This document shows positions 19,401-26,742 of a stretch of DNA of 34,857 nucleotides, in pieces. The position numbers were made by a program, and so were the translations under genes. Origin of the DNA: an uncultured Muribaculaceae bacterium. GTDB taxonomy: Bacteria > Bacteroidota > Bacteroidia > Bacteroidales > Muribaculaceae. Location of the stretch: contig CANQRV010000029.1 of the NCBI GenBank assembly GCA_947626355.1, positions 1 through 34,857 of the forward strand, read 5' to 3'. How positions within the stretch are numbered: the stretch's first letter is position 1; each line of letters opens with the position of its first letter. The notes beneath the pieces are model-generated. The model worked only from the letters and a program-made list of their open reading frames with translations. It made no database searches and had not been told where the DNA came from.

Positions 19401-19852
19401 CCTTCATCTTCGCCAAGATGATGGGCATCGCCAACAACATCTACCTTCAGATCGCCCTCATCATGCTTATCGGCCTTCTGGCCAAGAACGCCATCCTCAT
19501 CGTGGAGTTCGCGCTCGACAGACGCAAGACAGGCATGAGCGTGATGAACTCGGCAATCCACGGCGCCATCGCGCGACTGAGGCCTATCCTCATGACCTCA
19601 CTGGCCATGATCATCGGTCTGCTCCCGCTGATGTTCGCCCACGGAGCCGGCGCCAACGGCAACGAGGCCCTCGGCTCGGGCGCCATCGGAGGCATGCTCA
19701 TAGGCATGATACTCCAGGTTGTGTTCGTGCCGGCGCTGTTTGTAGTGTTCCAGCTGCTGCAGGAGAAACTCTCGCCGCCGAAGTGGAAAGACACCGACAA
19801 CTCGGGCATCTCATCTGAAATAGAACAATACGGTAATCTCAGCAAAGAATAA
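16472..19852 (+). CDS. RND efflux pump, inner-membrane permease (AcrB/HAE1 family)
   Basis: Proton-driven drug or toxin exporter forming the inner-membrane part of the tripartite complex. The N-terminus is typical (first helix about residues 10-30, then IEQYPDIAPPTV). The proton-relay aspartates are Asp405 and Asp406 in VVDDAIVVVEA of TM4, and the C-terminal half holds LIGLLAKNAILIVEFA with the conserved lysine of TM10-11. At 1126 residues it is about 75 longer than E. coli AcrB. The extra length lies in the linker between TM6 and TM7 (about 495-602), which carries two added hydrophobic stretches near 531-551 and 556-576. The gene is followed after 5 bases by the channel gene. Substrate is unknown. 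Confidence 0.94.
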   Translation: MKLDRFINRPVLSTVISVFIVIFGILGLMGLAIEQYPDIAPPTVRVSTTYTGANAQAVLNSVIAPLEEQINGAENMDYMMSSASNNGSAEIQVYFKQGTDPDMAAVDVQNRVAKAASFLPAEVNQVGVITQKRQSSMLMVISLFDETDKYNVEFVENYMAINIIPQIKRVPGVGDAMAFGADYSMRIWIKPEVMAQYGLMPSDITAALAEQNIEAAPGQFGEQGNQTFQYVMKYKGRLANEKEFEDIVIRADKDGKILRLGDVATVELGRLSYGFENRDNGHLGTSCIVFQSAGSNATAVIEEIEKLMDSERKNLPKGLVLETTMSVNDFLFASIHEVIKTLIEAFVLVFLVVFIFLQDFRSTLIPMISIPVALIGTFFLLYIFGFTINLLTLSALVLAIAIVVDDAIVVVEAVHAKLDQGYTSARKASIDAMNEIAGALISITLVMMLVFIPVSFLGGTSGVFYRQFGLTMAMAIGLSAINALTLSPALCALFLKPHKGEDKSMRERMGEAYGAAAEAVKATYKKRFEFPPLVTFLLLAAAIVFLVLGWYSFENVSLGIIATVTAVLAVTGLFQKRFINAFNKSFDKLLKVYRKAVDFSLAHKWTGFAAVAASIAILGWLMTTTPTALVPTEDTGTIMGVVTMPPATSQERTQAVMNKVDSIIGTIPAIKSRTAITGYSFIGGQGNTYGSLIIKLQPWEDRKEASESANAVVGQLFMLCSGIKDANIMFFQPPMISGYSVTNGFEVKLQDKTGGNLDNFFQVYQRFIGALNQQPEIQMAYSTFNPTFPQYLVEIDVAKVKQAGLTQSAVLQALQGYYGGMYISNFNSFGKLYRVMMQAPAENRVSPETLKQIKIRNGAEMAPIDNFVKLTRVYGPDIINRFNMFTSISVTGTPAPGVSSGEAIAAIERVAAETLPIGFTFEYSGMTREEASGNSGSTAYIFMLVLLFVYLILSAQYESYLLPWAVILSVPFGLMGTFIFAKMMGIANNIYLQIALIMLIGLLAKNAILIVEFALDRRKTGMSVMNSAIHGAIARLRPILMTSLAMIIGLLPLMFAHGAGANGNEALGSGAIGGMLIGMILQVVFVPALFVVFQLLQEKLSPPKWKDTDNSGISSEIEQYGNLSKE

Positions 19853-19857
19853 GCGTA

Positions 19858-21234
19858 ATGAAGACGATAATAAAGACAGCGCTGTGTGTGCTCGCCGCAA
19901 CGTCGATGACGAGCTGCCACATCTATCAGAAATACGAGCTGCCGGACGAGAGCCCGGTGACGGCCGACTACAAGGCGGCCGCGACCATGGAGGCCGACTC
20001 TACGCAGCTCTGCTATCTGGGCTGGGAGAAAGTGTTTACCGACCCCCTTCTCCAGAACTATATCCGGCTGGCCCTGGCCAACAATACCGACCTCGACAAC
20101 GCCCGGCTCAACGTGGACATAGCGGCGGCCCAGCTCAAGGGAGCGAAGCTCAGCTATTTCCCGAGCCTCGCCTTCACACCCAACGGAGGCACCGCCAGCT
20201 ACGGCGGGAGCCACATGAACTGGAGCTACACTCTGCCACTGGCCGCCAACTGGGAGATCGACGCCTTCGGCAAGATCCTCAACCGCAAGCGCGGCGCGCA
20301 GGCGAGCAAGGAGCAGGCCGAAGACTATCGTCAGGCCGTGCAGTCGCGCATCGTGTGCGGCGTTGCCACCACCTACTACGCCCTCGTGCTCCTCAACCAG
20401 CAGCTCGACCTCACCAAGAGGACATCGGAGATCTGGAAAGACCAGGTCACATCGATGGAGCTGATGAAGGAGGCAGCCTACGTCAACGAGGCCGCCGTGG
20501 TGCAGAGCCGCGCCAACTACTACAGCATCATGGCCTCGATCCCCGACCTTGAGAACGCGATCCACCAGACCCAGAACACCCTCTCGCTGCTGCTCAACAC
20601 CTATCCCCAGACATGGGAGGTGACGGGCAACCTCGATTTCGACCTTCCGGTGGAGATCAGCCGCGGAGTGCCCGTGTCATATCTGGCCGTGCGTCCCGAC
20701 GTGAGGGCAAGCGAGCGGGCCATGGCAGCCGCATATTACAACACCAACAGCGCGAGGGCCGCGTTCTACCCGGGCCTCGTGATCTCGGCGCAGGGCGGCT
20801 TCACCAACCTTCTGGGCTCGATCATCAGCAATCCCGGCAAATGGTTTATCCAGCTGGCGGGAAGCCTGACGGCCCCGATCTTCTCGCGCGGACAGAACAT
20901 AGCCAACCTCGAGGCGGCGAAAGCCCAGCAGGAGCAGGCGCTCAACAACTTCGAGTATGCAGTGCTCAGCGCGAGCGCCGACGTGAGCGACGCGCTGGTG
21001 AGCATCAACAAGAACCACGAGAAGCGCCAGTATCTGATGAAGCAGATCGACCAGCTTGAGAAATCAGTGGAATACACCCAGGAACTTCTCACCCTCGACA
21101 CCTCCACCACCTATCTGGAGGTGCTCACGGCGCGTTCGAGCCTTCTCAACGCACAGCTGTCGAGCCTTAGCTGCTGGCACGACAAAGTGACCGCACTGAT
21201 CAGCCTCTATCAGGCAGTGGGGGGCGGCAAGTAA
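19858..21234 (+). CDS. Efflux outer-membrane channel lipoprotein (TolC/NodT family)
   Basis: Forms the outer-membrane exit duct of the pump. The signal peptide ends in a lipobox (TSC) with Cys20, as in OprM-type channels. Two repeats of the outer membrane efflux protein domain follow, with long Ala/Gln/Asn-rich helices (for example near residues 75-110 and 345-385) and the inner-loop motifs NWEIDAFGKI and AGSLTAPIFSRG in the first and second repeat. The 458-residue length is normal. It starts 5 bases after the pump stop, so expression is coupled, and a 13-bp terminator follows. Confidence 0.93.
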   Translation: MKTIIKTALCVLAATSMTSCHIYQKYELPDESPVTADYKAAATMEADSTQLCYLGWEKVFTDPLLQNYIRLALANNTDLDNARLNVDIAAAQLKGAKLSYFPSLAFTPNGGTASYGGSHMNWSYTLPLAANWEIDAFGKILNRKRGAQASKEQAEDYRQAVQSRIVCGVATTYYALVLLNQQLDLTKRTSEIWKDQVTSMELMKEAAYVNEAAVVQSRANYYSIMASIPDLENAIHQTQNTLSLLLNTYPQTWEVTGNLDFDLPVEISRGVPVSYLAVRPDVRASERAMAAAYYNTNSARAAFYPGLVISAQGGFTNLLGSIISNPGKWFIQLAGSLTAPIFSRGQNIANLEAAKAQQEQALNNFEYAVLSASADVSDALVSINKNHEKRQYLMKQIDQLEKSVEYTQELLTLDTSTTYLEVLTARSSLLNAQLSSLSCWHDKVTALISLYQAVGGGK

Positions 21235-21255
21235 AAGGGAGCCGACACACTAAAG

Positions 21256-21298
21256 ACTTCCGGCCGGATATCCGAGAGAGTCCGGCCGGAAGTTTTTT
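21256..21298 (+). terminator. Rho-independent terminator of the RND operon
   Basis: The 13-base arms ACTTCCGGCCGGA (21256-21268) and TCCGGCCGGAAGT (21281-21293) pair perfectly around a 12-base loop and run into TTTTTT. It begins 21 bases after the channel gene stop. Confidence 0.9.
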
Positions 21299-21354
21299 AT
21301 GGGTGTCGTCGCAAAAAAGTAAAGGATAAATAGAATATATTGAAAAATAATTTG

Positions 21355-21362
21355 TAATTTTG
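21355..21362 (+). promoter_or_regulatory. -7 element of the lpxA-cdsA promoter
   Basis: TAATTTTG matches the Bacteroidales -7 consensus and lies 23 bases before the lpxA start, so the leader is very short. No convincing -33 TTTG is at the right distance. Confidence 0.5.
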
Positions 21363-21385
21363 AACAGACACTAAAAAATACGGCC

Positions 21386-22180
21386 ATGAGCAATATCAGT
21401 CAGCTTGCTTTCGTGCATCCCGAAGCAAAACTTGGAAAGGATGTGACAGTGCAGCCGTTTGCCTACATCGACAGGGATGTGGAGATCGGCGACCGATGTG
21501 TGATACACCCTCACGTCAGTATTCTAGCCGGCTCACGGCTTGGCAATGACAACGAGATCTATGAAGGGGCGATCATCGCGGCCACGCCGCAGGATTTCCG
21601 CTGGAAGGGCGACGACTCGAAAGTGGTGATCGGCAACAACAACAAGATCCGCGAATACGTGATCATCAACCGCAGCATCCACAGAGACGGAGAGACCCGC
21701 GTGGGCTCCGACTCCTTCATAATGGCACAGAGCCACATAGGCCACGACTCATCGATCGGCAACCACTGTGTGCTCGGCAATGGCGTGAAAGTGGCCGGCG
21801 ACGTGAAGATCGGCGACTGCACCATCCTCTCGAGCAGCGCCCTCGTGCATGAGGGATGCGAGATCGGCGAATGGGTGCTGGTGAAGGGAGGCTGCCGCAT
21901 CAACGGCAACGTGCCACCATTCGTGATCATGGCCCACAATCCGGTGAGCTACTACGGCATCAACGCCTTCATCCTGCGCAAGGGGAAGAAGTCGGAAAAG
22001 GTGATCGACGACATCGCGAAGTGCTACCGCCACCTCTACCAGTGCAACACGTCGCCGATCAATGCAGTGAGACGCATGCGCGAGGACATCGATCCGAGCG
22101 CGGAGCGCGATCAGATCATCGCTTTCGTGGAAGGACACAACTACAGGCTTGCAGCCCTCGCCGACCTTGACACCATCTGA
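21386..22180 (+). CDS. lpxA: UDP-N-acetylglucosamine acyltransferase
   Basis: Catalyses the first step of lipid A synthesis, O-acylation of UDP-GlcNAc from acyl-ACP. The first 190 residues form the left-handed beta-helix built from hexapeptide repeats such as VTVQPF, VEIGDR and CVLGNGVKVAGDVKIGD. The catalytic histidine is His120 in SHIGHD, followed by a helical C-terminal domain (from about residue 195) with LRKGKKSEKVID. The length of 264 residues is normal. It is apart from lpxD and fabZ/lpxC, which often neighbour it, and is followed after 24 bases by cdsA, so the two envelope lipid genes share the promoter at 21355. Confidence 0.94.
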   Translation: MSNISQLAFVHPEAKLGKDVTVQPFAYIDRDVEIGDRCVIHPHVSILAGSRLGNDNEIYEGAIIAATPQDFRWKGDDSKVVIGNNNKIREYVIINRSIHRDGETRVGSDSFIMAQSHIGHDSSIGNHCVLGNGVKVAGDVKIGDCTILSSSALVHEGCEIGEWVLVKGGCRINGNVPPFVIMAHNPVSYYGINAFILRKGKKSEKVIDDIAKCYRHLYQCNTSPINAVRRMREDIDPSAERDQIIAFVEGHNYRLAALADLDTI

Positions 22181-22204
22181 CAAAACACTCTCCTCCGCGA
22201 CAAA

Positions 22205-23029
22205 ATGAATCTGAAGAAACTTCTGATACGCTCGCTGTCAGGCCTCGTTTATGTGGGCCTGATAGCGGGCTGCCTTCTATGGGGATTGCTCCCCTTCGCC
22301 TGCCTTGGAGCGGCCATGGCGGCGATAGCCACGGTGGAATTCGCCCATATATGCCACAATGACAAAAGCCGGCTTCTGCCCACGCTGATACTCGACGTGC
22401 TGGGGTGCGTCTTCCTCGCGTTCGGGGTATACGTGTTCCCTCTCGCCTTGTGGCTCGCCACATGGATATGCCGGATGGTGATGGAGATATATACCCACAG
22501 CGACCGTCCGCTCCACGACATGTCTCACTCGATGATGTCGCAGCTCTACATAGGGCTCCCGATCGGCGTCATGGTGGCCCTGGGCCCTTGGTTCGGCTCG
22601 CTCCATACAGTGCTCGCCATCTTCCTGATGATATGGATCAACGACACGGGCGCCTTTCTCGTCGGGTCGCTGACGGGTCGCCATAAGATGATAGAGCGCA
22701 TCTCCCCGAAGAAGACATGGGAAGGCTTTGCCGGCGGCCTGGCGTTCAACCTCGCAGCCGGAGCGCTGATGTGTATCTACGGCTCAGACTTCTTCGACAT
22801 CCATTTCAACCTGTGGCTATGGCTCGGACTGGGGGCGTTGGTGACGGTATCCGCAACCTGGGGCGACCTCGTGGAGTCGATGATCAAGCGCAATCTCCAC
22901 ATCAAGGACAGCGGAAAGCTGATACCGGGGCACGGAGGCATCCTCGACCGCATCGACTCGCTGTTGCTGGTGATGCCTGCGTCGCTTGTCTATTTCCTGA
23001 TGATCGACCTCTGCCGGTACGCGGTGTGA
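22205..23029 (+). CDS. cdsA: Phosphatidate cytidylyltransferase
   Basis: Converts phosphatidic acid and CTP to CDP-diacylglycerol, precursor of all main phospholipids, in the inner membrane. The 274 residues contain about seven to eight membrane helices, starting with one near 15-38. The C-terminal CdsA signature is present: DLVESMIKRNLHIKDSGK followed by IPGHGGILDRIDSLL, with the conserved Lys/Asp and the metal-binding Asp residues. It follows lpxA by 24 bases. In many Bacteroidota cdsA lies near ftsH; here about 9.3 kb separate them. Confidence 0.94.
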   Translation: MNLKKLLIRSLSGLVYVGLIAGCLLWGLLPFACLGAAMAAIATVEFAHICHNDKSRLLPTLILDVLGCVFLAFGVYVFPLALWLATWICRMVMEIYTHSDRPLHDMSHSMMSQLYIGLPIGVMVALGPWFGSLHTVLAIFLMIWINDTGAFLVGSLTGRHKMIERISPKKTWEGFAGGLAFNLAAGALMCIYGSDFFDIHFNLWLWLGLGALVTVSATWGDLVESMIKRNLHIKDSGKLIPGHGGILDRIDSLLLVMPASLVYFLMIDLCRYAV

Positions 23030-23104
23030 CGCCACTACCCCTCTCTCCTGTCACTTGCTGATCAGCCAGCTGTCGATGTTGCGTGTCTCCTTCGACGAAT
23101 TTAT

Positions 23105-23112
23105 TAATTTTG
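23105..23112 (+). promoter_or_regulatory. -7 element of the EreA/ChaN-like gene
   Basis: TAATTTTG matches the -7 consensus and would start transcription near 23118. It shows that a start at 23083, although in frame, is upstream of the transcript, supporting starts at 23134 or later. No good -33 was seen. Confidence 0.5.
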
Positions 23113-23133
23113 CTTGATAGAACCATAAGTAAT

Positions 23134-24309
23134 ATGACTGAAATCATGAAGGCAATGAGATTCATTATAACGGCTGTGCTGGCGATGACGGCATCGAGCC
23201 AGATGGCGGCACAGAACGACAGCCAGGCATATTCCGATTATCTCAAGGAGCATGCGGAAGAGCCGGTAGGATACGTATTGTCGAAACTTAAAGACTACCG
23301 TCTGGTGGCCATCGGAGAAGACCACTGGATCGCCGACCATACACCATTTCTATGCGAAGTGCTGCGCGAGGCTGCCGCCCACGATGATACGAGGCCGGAT
23401 ATCGTCGCTCTTGAATTCGGTAATGAAATCGACCAGAAGACTGCCAACTACGTGACGCACTCCCCTATCTTCGCTCCTGACTCGGTCGTAAAAATCCTCC
23501 AGCATGCGCCCGACGTATACGGCAATCCCTTCAAGGAATATTTCGACGTCTTCAAATGCATCTGGGAAATCAACCAGACTCTTCCTGAAGAGGATAAGAT
23601 CTATATCGGCTTGCTGGATCCTGCCGGCGTACAGGATTCCTTCAACAAGACCTCCATACAGAGAGGCCGGGACCGCGACATGAGCATGTATGAGAAACTC
23701 CGCGTTTATCTGATGAAGGGCAACAAGGTGATATTCTATGCCGGGCAAGCGCACACTCAGCGGCAGATAAGGGGATACATGCCGCGCAACCGTGATTTCT
23801 ATTACAATTATCCAAGCGCCGGATTCCTCATAAAGTCATCCTATCCCAATGACGTATATACCATCGACCTGTGGTCGCCTATAAACATGGGGCTGGGATA
23901 TGAGAGGAATCCGCAGACCGGGACCTGGTATGAGAAATCGGAAGGGAAATTCGACAAGGCTTTTGAAGCGAACGGCAACAAGCCGTGCGGATTCGACATC
24001 AGAAACACTATATGGGGCGATATCACCATGATGGAATATTTCTGTCCTCCGGGAAAAGGAGACGAGTATTATCCCTCTCATCCCAAAGATGGAAATCCCT
24101 ATACCAGAGAGGTGCTTCTGTCGCAGTTGGTAGACGGCATCGTGTTTGTGAAGCCGTCAAGCTCATTCACAGGAGGCACCCTGATCAACATCTATACCCC
24201 GGACTTCGTGGAAGTGTGTCGACAACGCAGCGGCGGCAAGTTGACGACACCGGAGTCTATCCTCCGGAGGGTAAATGAATGGCATCCCCTGATGAGGATG
24301 CCGGAATAG
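23134..24309 (+). CDS. Secreted EreA/ChaN-like fold protein
   Basis: An exported protein of 391 residues from this start; in-frame ATGs at 23146 and 23155 are also possible. The signal peptide is a hydrophobic stretch ending QMAAQ. The mature part shows the erythromycin-esterase/ChaN-like layout: LVAIGEDHW (first His, in the place of the GE-x-H motif), IVALEFGNEID, and later VIFYAGQAHTQ (second His). These families include macrolide esterases, haem-binding ChaN and toxin domains, so the chemistry cannot be assigned. The export signal argues against an intracellular macrolide esterase role. It has its own promoter at 23105 and is convergent with the MATE gene (18 bases between stops, no terminator seen). 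Confidence 0.7.
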   Translation: MTEIMKAMRFIITAVLAMTASSQMAAQNDSQAYSDYLKEHAEEPVGYVLSKLKDYRLVAIGEDHWIADHTPFLCEVLREAAAHDDTRPDIVALEFGNEIDQKTANYVTHSPIFAPDSVVKILQHAPDVYGNPFKEYFDVFKCIWEINQTLPEEDKIYIGLLDPAGVQDSFNKTSIQRGRDRDMSMYEKLRVYLMKGNKVIFYAGQAHTQRQIRGYMPRNRDFYYNYPSAGFLIKSSYPNDVYTIDLWSPINMGLGYERNPQTGTWYEKSEGKFDKAFEANGNKPCGFDIRNTIWGDITMMEYFCPPGKGDEYYPSHPKDGNPYTREVLLSQLVDGIVFVKPSSSFTGGTLINIYTPDFVEVCRQRSGGKLTTPESILRRVNEWHPLMRMPE

Positions 24310-24327
24310 TCGGCAGCGGGAAAACCG

Positions 24328-25692
24328 TTATCTTGCGGCGACCATGCGACGGCCACGCTGCCATGCGAAAATGAGGGCAATCACGGCCAAAGTGAGGATT
24401 TCGGAGACCGGAATAGCCAGCCAGAGACCAGGCACCCCCCAAATCTTTGGAAGCAGGAAGAAACCGGGAATCAGGAACACCACTCCACGAAGCAGCATGT
24501 AGCAGATAGAGCGCGCGGCCCTCTCGCAGCTCTGATAATAGCCGATGAAGGTGATGTTCATGGCGAAGAAGATGGCGCAAAGTCCGAGCAGCGGCAGGCC
24601 CTGGCATGCCAACTCGTAAGACCTCTCGGAAGAATCGAGGAATATGCCTGCAAGCACCGGCGAGCCGACCCACATGCCGGCCGATATGGCAAGACCGCAG
24701 GCACATGCCGTAATCAAGGCTATCCGCAGTGCCTGGCGCACACGGTCGAACTGCCCGGCGCCGTAATTATAGCTGATGATCGGCTGCGACGACTGTGCGA
24801 CGGCGTTGCTGATGGAGAAGATCAGAGGGAAGAGATAGCATCCCACGCTATAGGCAGCCACTCCGGCCTCGCCAAGATAATCCATGAAAGTAAAATTGCC
24901 GGCGACGATGGTCACGCCGATGGCCAACTCGGCGATAAACGTGGCAAGTCCGATCTTGGCCATGTAGCCGACATTGCGCAGGGAGAGCCTAAGCGATTTG
25001 ACCGACCGCTTGAGACGGTAGAACTTCAGCTTATCGGAGAAGAAGATGAAATATGCGAGCACCATGAGTCCCGCTACGATGCAGCTGATGGAAGTGGCGA
25101 TCGAGGCGCCCTTGATACCCATGCCGAGCGGAAACACCATCAGCCAGTCAAGGAAGATATTTAGCACGGCGGCCACTACCTGAACCGACATGGCGTATTT
25201 CGGCGAGCCGTCAAGGCGTATGAGCATCATGCCGGCGCATTGCAGGTAGAAAAACACCAGACCCGGCAGGAGCCAGAGAAGGTAGTCGGTGGCAAGCTGC
25301 TCGAGAGGCTCGCTGCAACCCAGCGCATAGAGCACGGGGCGCGTGAAGAAGAGCGACATCAAAATGACCAATCCGAAAATCACGGCTCCGGCGATATATG
25401 CCTGAGTCATGATGATGCGGGCGCCCTTCACATTCCCCTCGGCAAGACGTATGCCGCCGACGACGGAAGCCCCGATTCCGAACATAAGGCCGACGCCGGT
25501 GCAGACAAGAAACAGAGGAGCGACGATATTTATGGCAGCCAGAGCATTGCTGCCTACGCCATGGCCGACAAACATGCCGTCGCATATATTGAGCACCGAA
25601 TTAAACACCATGCCGACAAGTGTCGGGAAAAACATGGCGCGGAAAAGGGCGTTGATTTTCCCATTGCCAAAGTCAAGTTTATCTCTATCCAT
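24328..25692 (-). CDS. MATE family multidrug exporter (MepA-like)
   Basis: Cation-coupled antiporter of the inner membrane. The 454-residue protein has about 12 hydrophobic segments in two related halves, starting with FFPTLVGMVFNSVLNICDG and including MMLIRLDGSPKYAMSVQV at the end of helix 4, both typical of the MATE/MepA branch (NorM-like halves). No signal peptide or extra domain. It has a good -7 element at 25756-25749 and is divergent from the AraC-family gene at 25874, a layout that suggests the regulator controls it. Substrate is unknown. Confidence 0.9.
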   Translation of the reverse strand: MDRDKLDFGNGKINALFRAMFFPTLVGMVFNSVLNICDGMFVGHGVGSNALAAINIVAPLFLVCTGVGLMFGIGASVVGGIRLAEGNVKGARIIMTQAYIAGAVIFGLVILMSLFFTRPVLYALGCSEPLEQLATDYLLWLLPGLVFFYLQCAGMMLIRLDGSPKYAMSVQVVAAVLNIFLDWLMVFPLGMGIKGASIATSISCIVAGLMVLAYFIFFSDKLKFYRLKRSVKSLRLSLRNVGYMAKIGLATFIAELAIGVTIVAGNFTFMDYLGEAGVAAYSVGCYLFPLIFSISNAVAQSSQPIISYNYGAGQFDRVRQALRIALITACACGLAISAGMWVGSPVLAGIFLDSSERSYELACQGLPLLGLCAIFFAMNITFIGYYQSCERAARSICYMLLRGVVFLIPGFFLLPKIWGVPGLWLAIPVSEILTLAVIALIFAWQRGRRMVAAR

Positions 25693-25748
25693 ATTGCTTG
25701 GAAATCCAATTATAGGGTTACTGAAAACTGTGGTTTTGAAATCGGCTG

Positions 25749-25756
25749 CAAAGTTA
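25749..25756 (-). promoter_or_regulatory. -7 element of the MATE gene promoter
   Basis: Read on the minus strand the sequence is TAACTTTG, an exact -7 match 57 bases upstream of the MATE start. A -33 at the normal distance is poor, which fits a promoter that needs an activator. Confidence 0.55.
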
Positions 25757-25820
25757 GTGATTATTTCAAGCTAAAGCGAGTGGCAAAACGTTATAAAGAA
25801 AGTACTTTTCATCACACCAC

Positions 25821-25851
25821 TTGAAAATACACGTTAAAAATGGTAATTTTA
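25821..25851 (+). promoter_or_regulatory. Promoter of the AraC-family gene
   Basis: TTG at 25821-25823, a 20-base spacer and TAATTTTA at 25844-25851 match the consensus with one mismatch in the -7. Transcription would start near 25858, 16 bases before the start codon. It is about 100 bases from the divergent MATE promoter. Confidence 0.5.
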
Positions 25852-25873
25852 CAAACACAAATCAACATAAAGG

Positions 25874-26722
25874 ATGAGTAAGGCCAGAAATCACCATCAA
25901 CCGGAACCATACCGCTATACTACAGCTGACGCATCGACATGGATGAGAGGAGAGCCGATGACCGTAGACGGCTGTCTTATAATGATGTGTATCAGTGGTT
26001 GCGCCCGGTTCTCGATCAGTTCACGCAGCCGGACGATGAAGCGCCACCGTATGGCGTTCATCACATTCGACATGACGGTGGTGCCTCTTGATATCACGGA
26101 CGACTTCAAGGCGGTATGCCTCCGTATCGGCTTCCATGAGACACAGGACATTTTCTTCCTGATCACTTCCAACCGCTTCTGGGAATTCGTGTTCAAGTCG
26201 ATGATCTTCCCTATACCCTACGGGCAGCGCGACATCGTGGCCAACTGGTTCGGGCTGCTCGAATGGATACAGGGCAACTGCTCGGAAGCCATCGTCGACA
26301 AGACGCTTCACAACGAGACGGAGAACTTCATGCATATCATGGCCGACCAGGTGGAGCGACGTCTCGGGCAGCTTGGCTCCAACCCCGACAAGAACCGGGC
26401 CTGGGTGCTTGCCAATGAATTCATAGCGCTGCTGACGCGACACTATGCCAGGCATCACGACGTGGCCTATTATGCCGATCGGTTAAGTATAACTCCCAAT
26501 TACCTCAACATCATCAACCGGAAGTATTTCGGCACTACGGCCAAAGAGCAGATCAACATACAGATCGGTCTTGTGGTTAAAAACCTTCTCGACACGACCG
26601 ACCTGACAATCAAGGAGATTTCGGAGCGGCTCCATTACGACGACCCATCGTATCTATGCCGCATCTTCAGGAAGCGCACGGGCATGTCTCCGCTGGAATA
26701 CCGCAACAGGCTCCGCGACTGA
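25874..26722 (+). CDS. AraC-family transcriptional regulator
   Basis: A cytoplasmic regulator of 282 residues. The N-terminal half (about 1-165) is a sensing domain of the kind common in Bacteroidota AraC proteins, without a recognisable ligand motif. The C-terminal 100 residues hold two helix-turn-helix units: YYADRLSITPNYLNIINRKYFG, read as the first HTH around residue 195, and LTIKEISERLHYDDPSYLCR with FRKRTGMSPLEYR near the end as the second. Its divergent position next to the MATE gene suggests control of that exporter, but this is inference. Confidence 0.88.
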   Translation: MSKARNHHQPEPYRYTTADASTWMRGEPMTVDGCLIMMCISGCARFSISSRSRTMKRHRMAFITFDMTVVPLDITDDFKAVCLRIGFHETQDIFFLITSNRFWEFVFKSMIFPIPYGQRDIVANWFGLLEWIQGNCSEAIVDKTLHNETENFMHIMADQVERRLGQLGSNPDKNRAWVLANEFIALLTRHYARHHDVAYYADRLSITPNYLNIINRKYFGTTAKEQINIQIGLVVKNLLDTTDLTIKEISERLHYDDPSYLCRIFRKRTGMSPLEYRNRLRD

Positions 26723-26742
26723 CATTTAGTACGGAAGCCACG

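Noticed and set aside
17495..19561. A 688-codon open frame on the minus strand inside the RND pump gene
   Set aside because: It is antisense to a well-supported pump, rich in His, Glu and Asp, and has no domain. GC-rich third-position bias in the real gene removes stops from the opposite strand.
23049..23105. Possible gene remnant after cdsA, reading on the minus strand to a stop with a plausible-looking C-terminus
   Set aside because: The frame is closed within about 30 codons, other frames are equally open, and the region contains the promoter of the next gene. Too short to call a pseudogene.
23083..23133. Upstream ATG at 23083 as start of the EreA/ChaN-like gene
   Set aside because: It lies upstream of the -7 element (23105-23112), and the signal peptide fits starts at 23134 or later.
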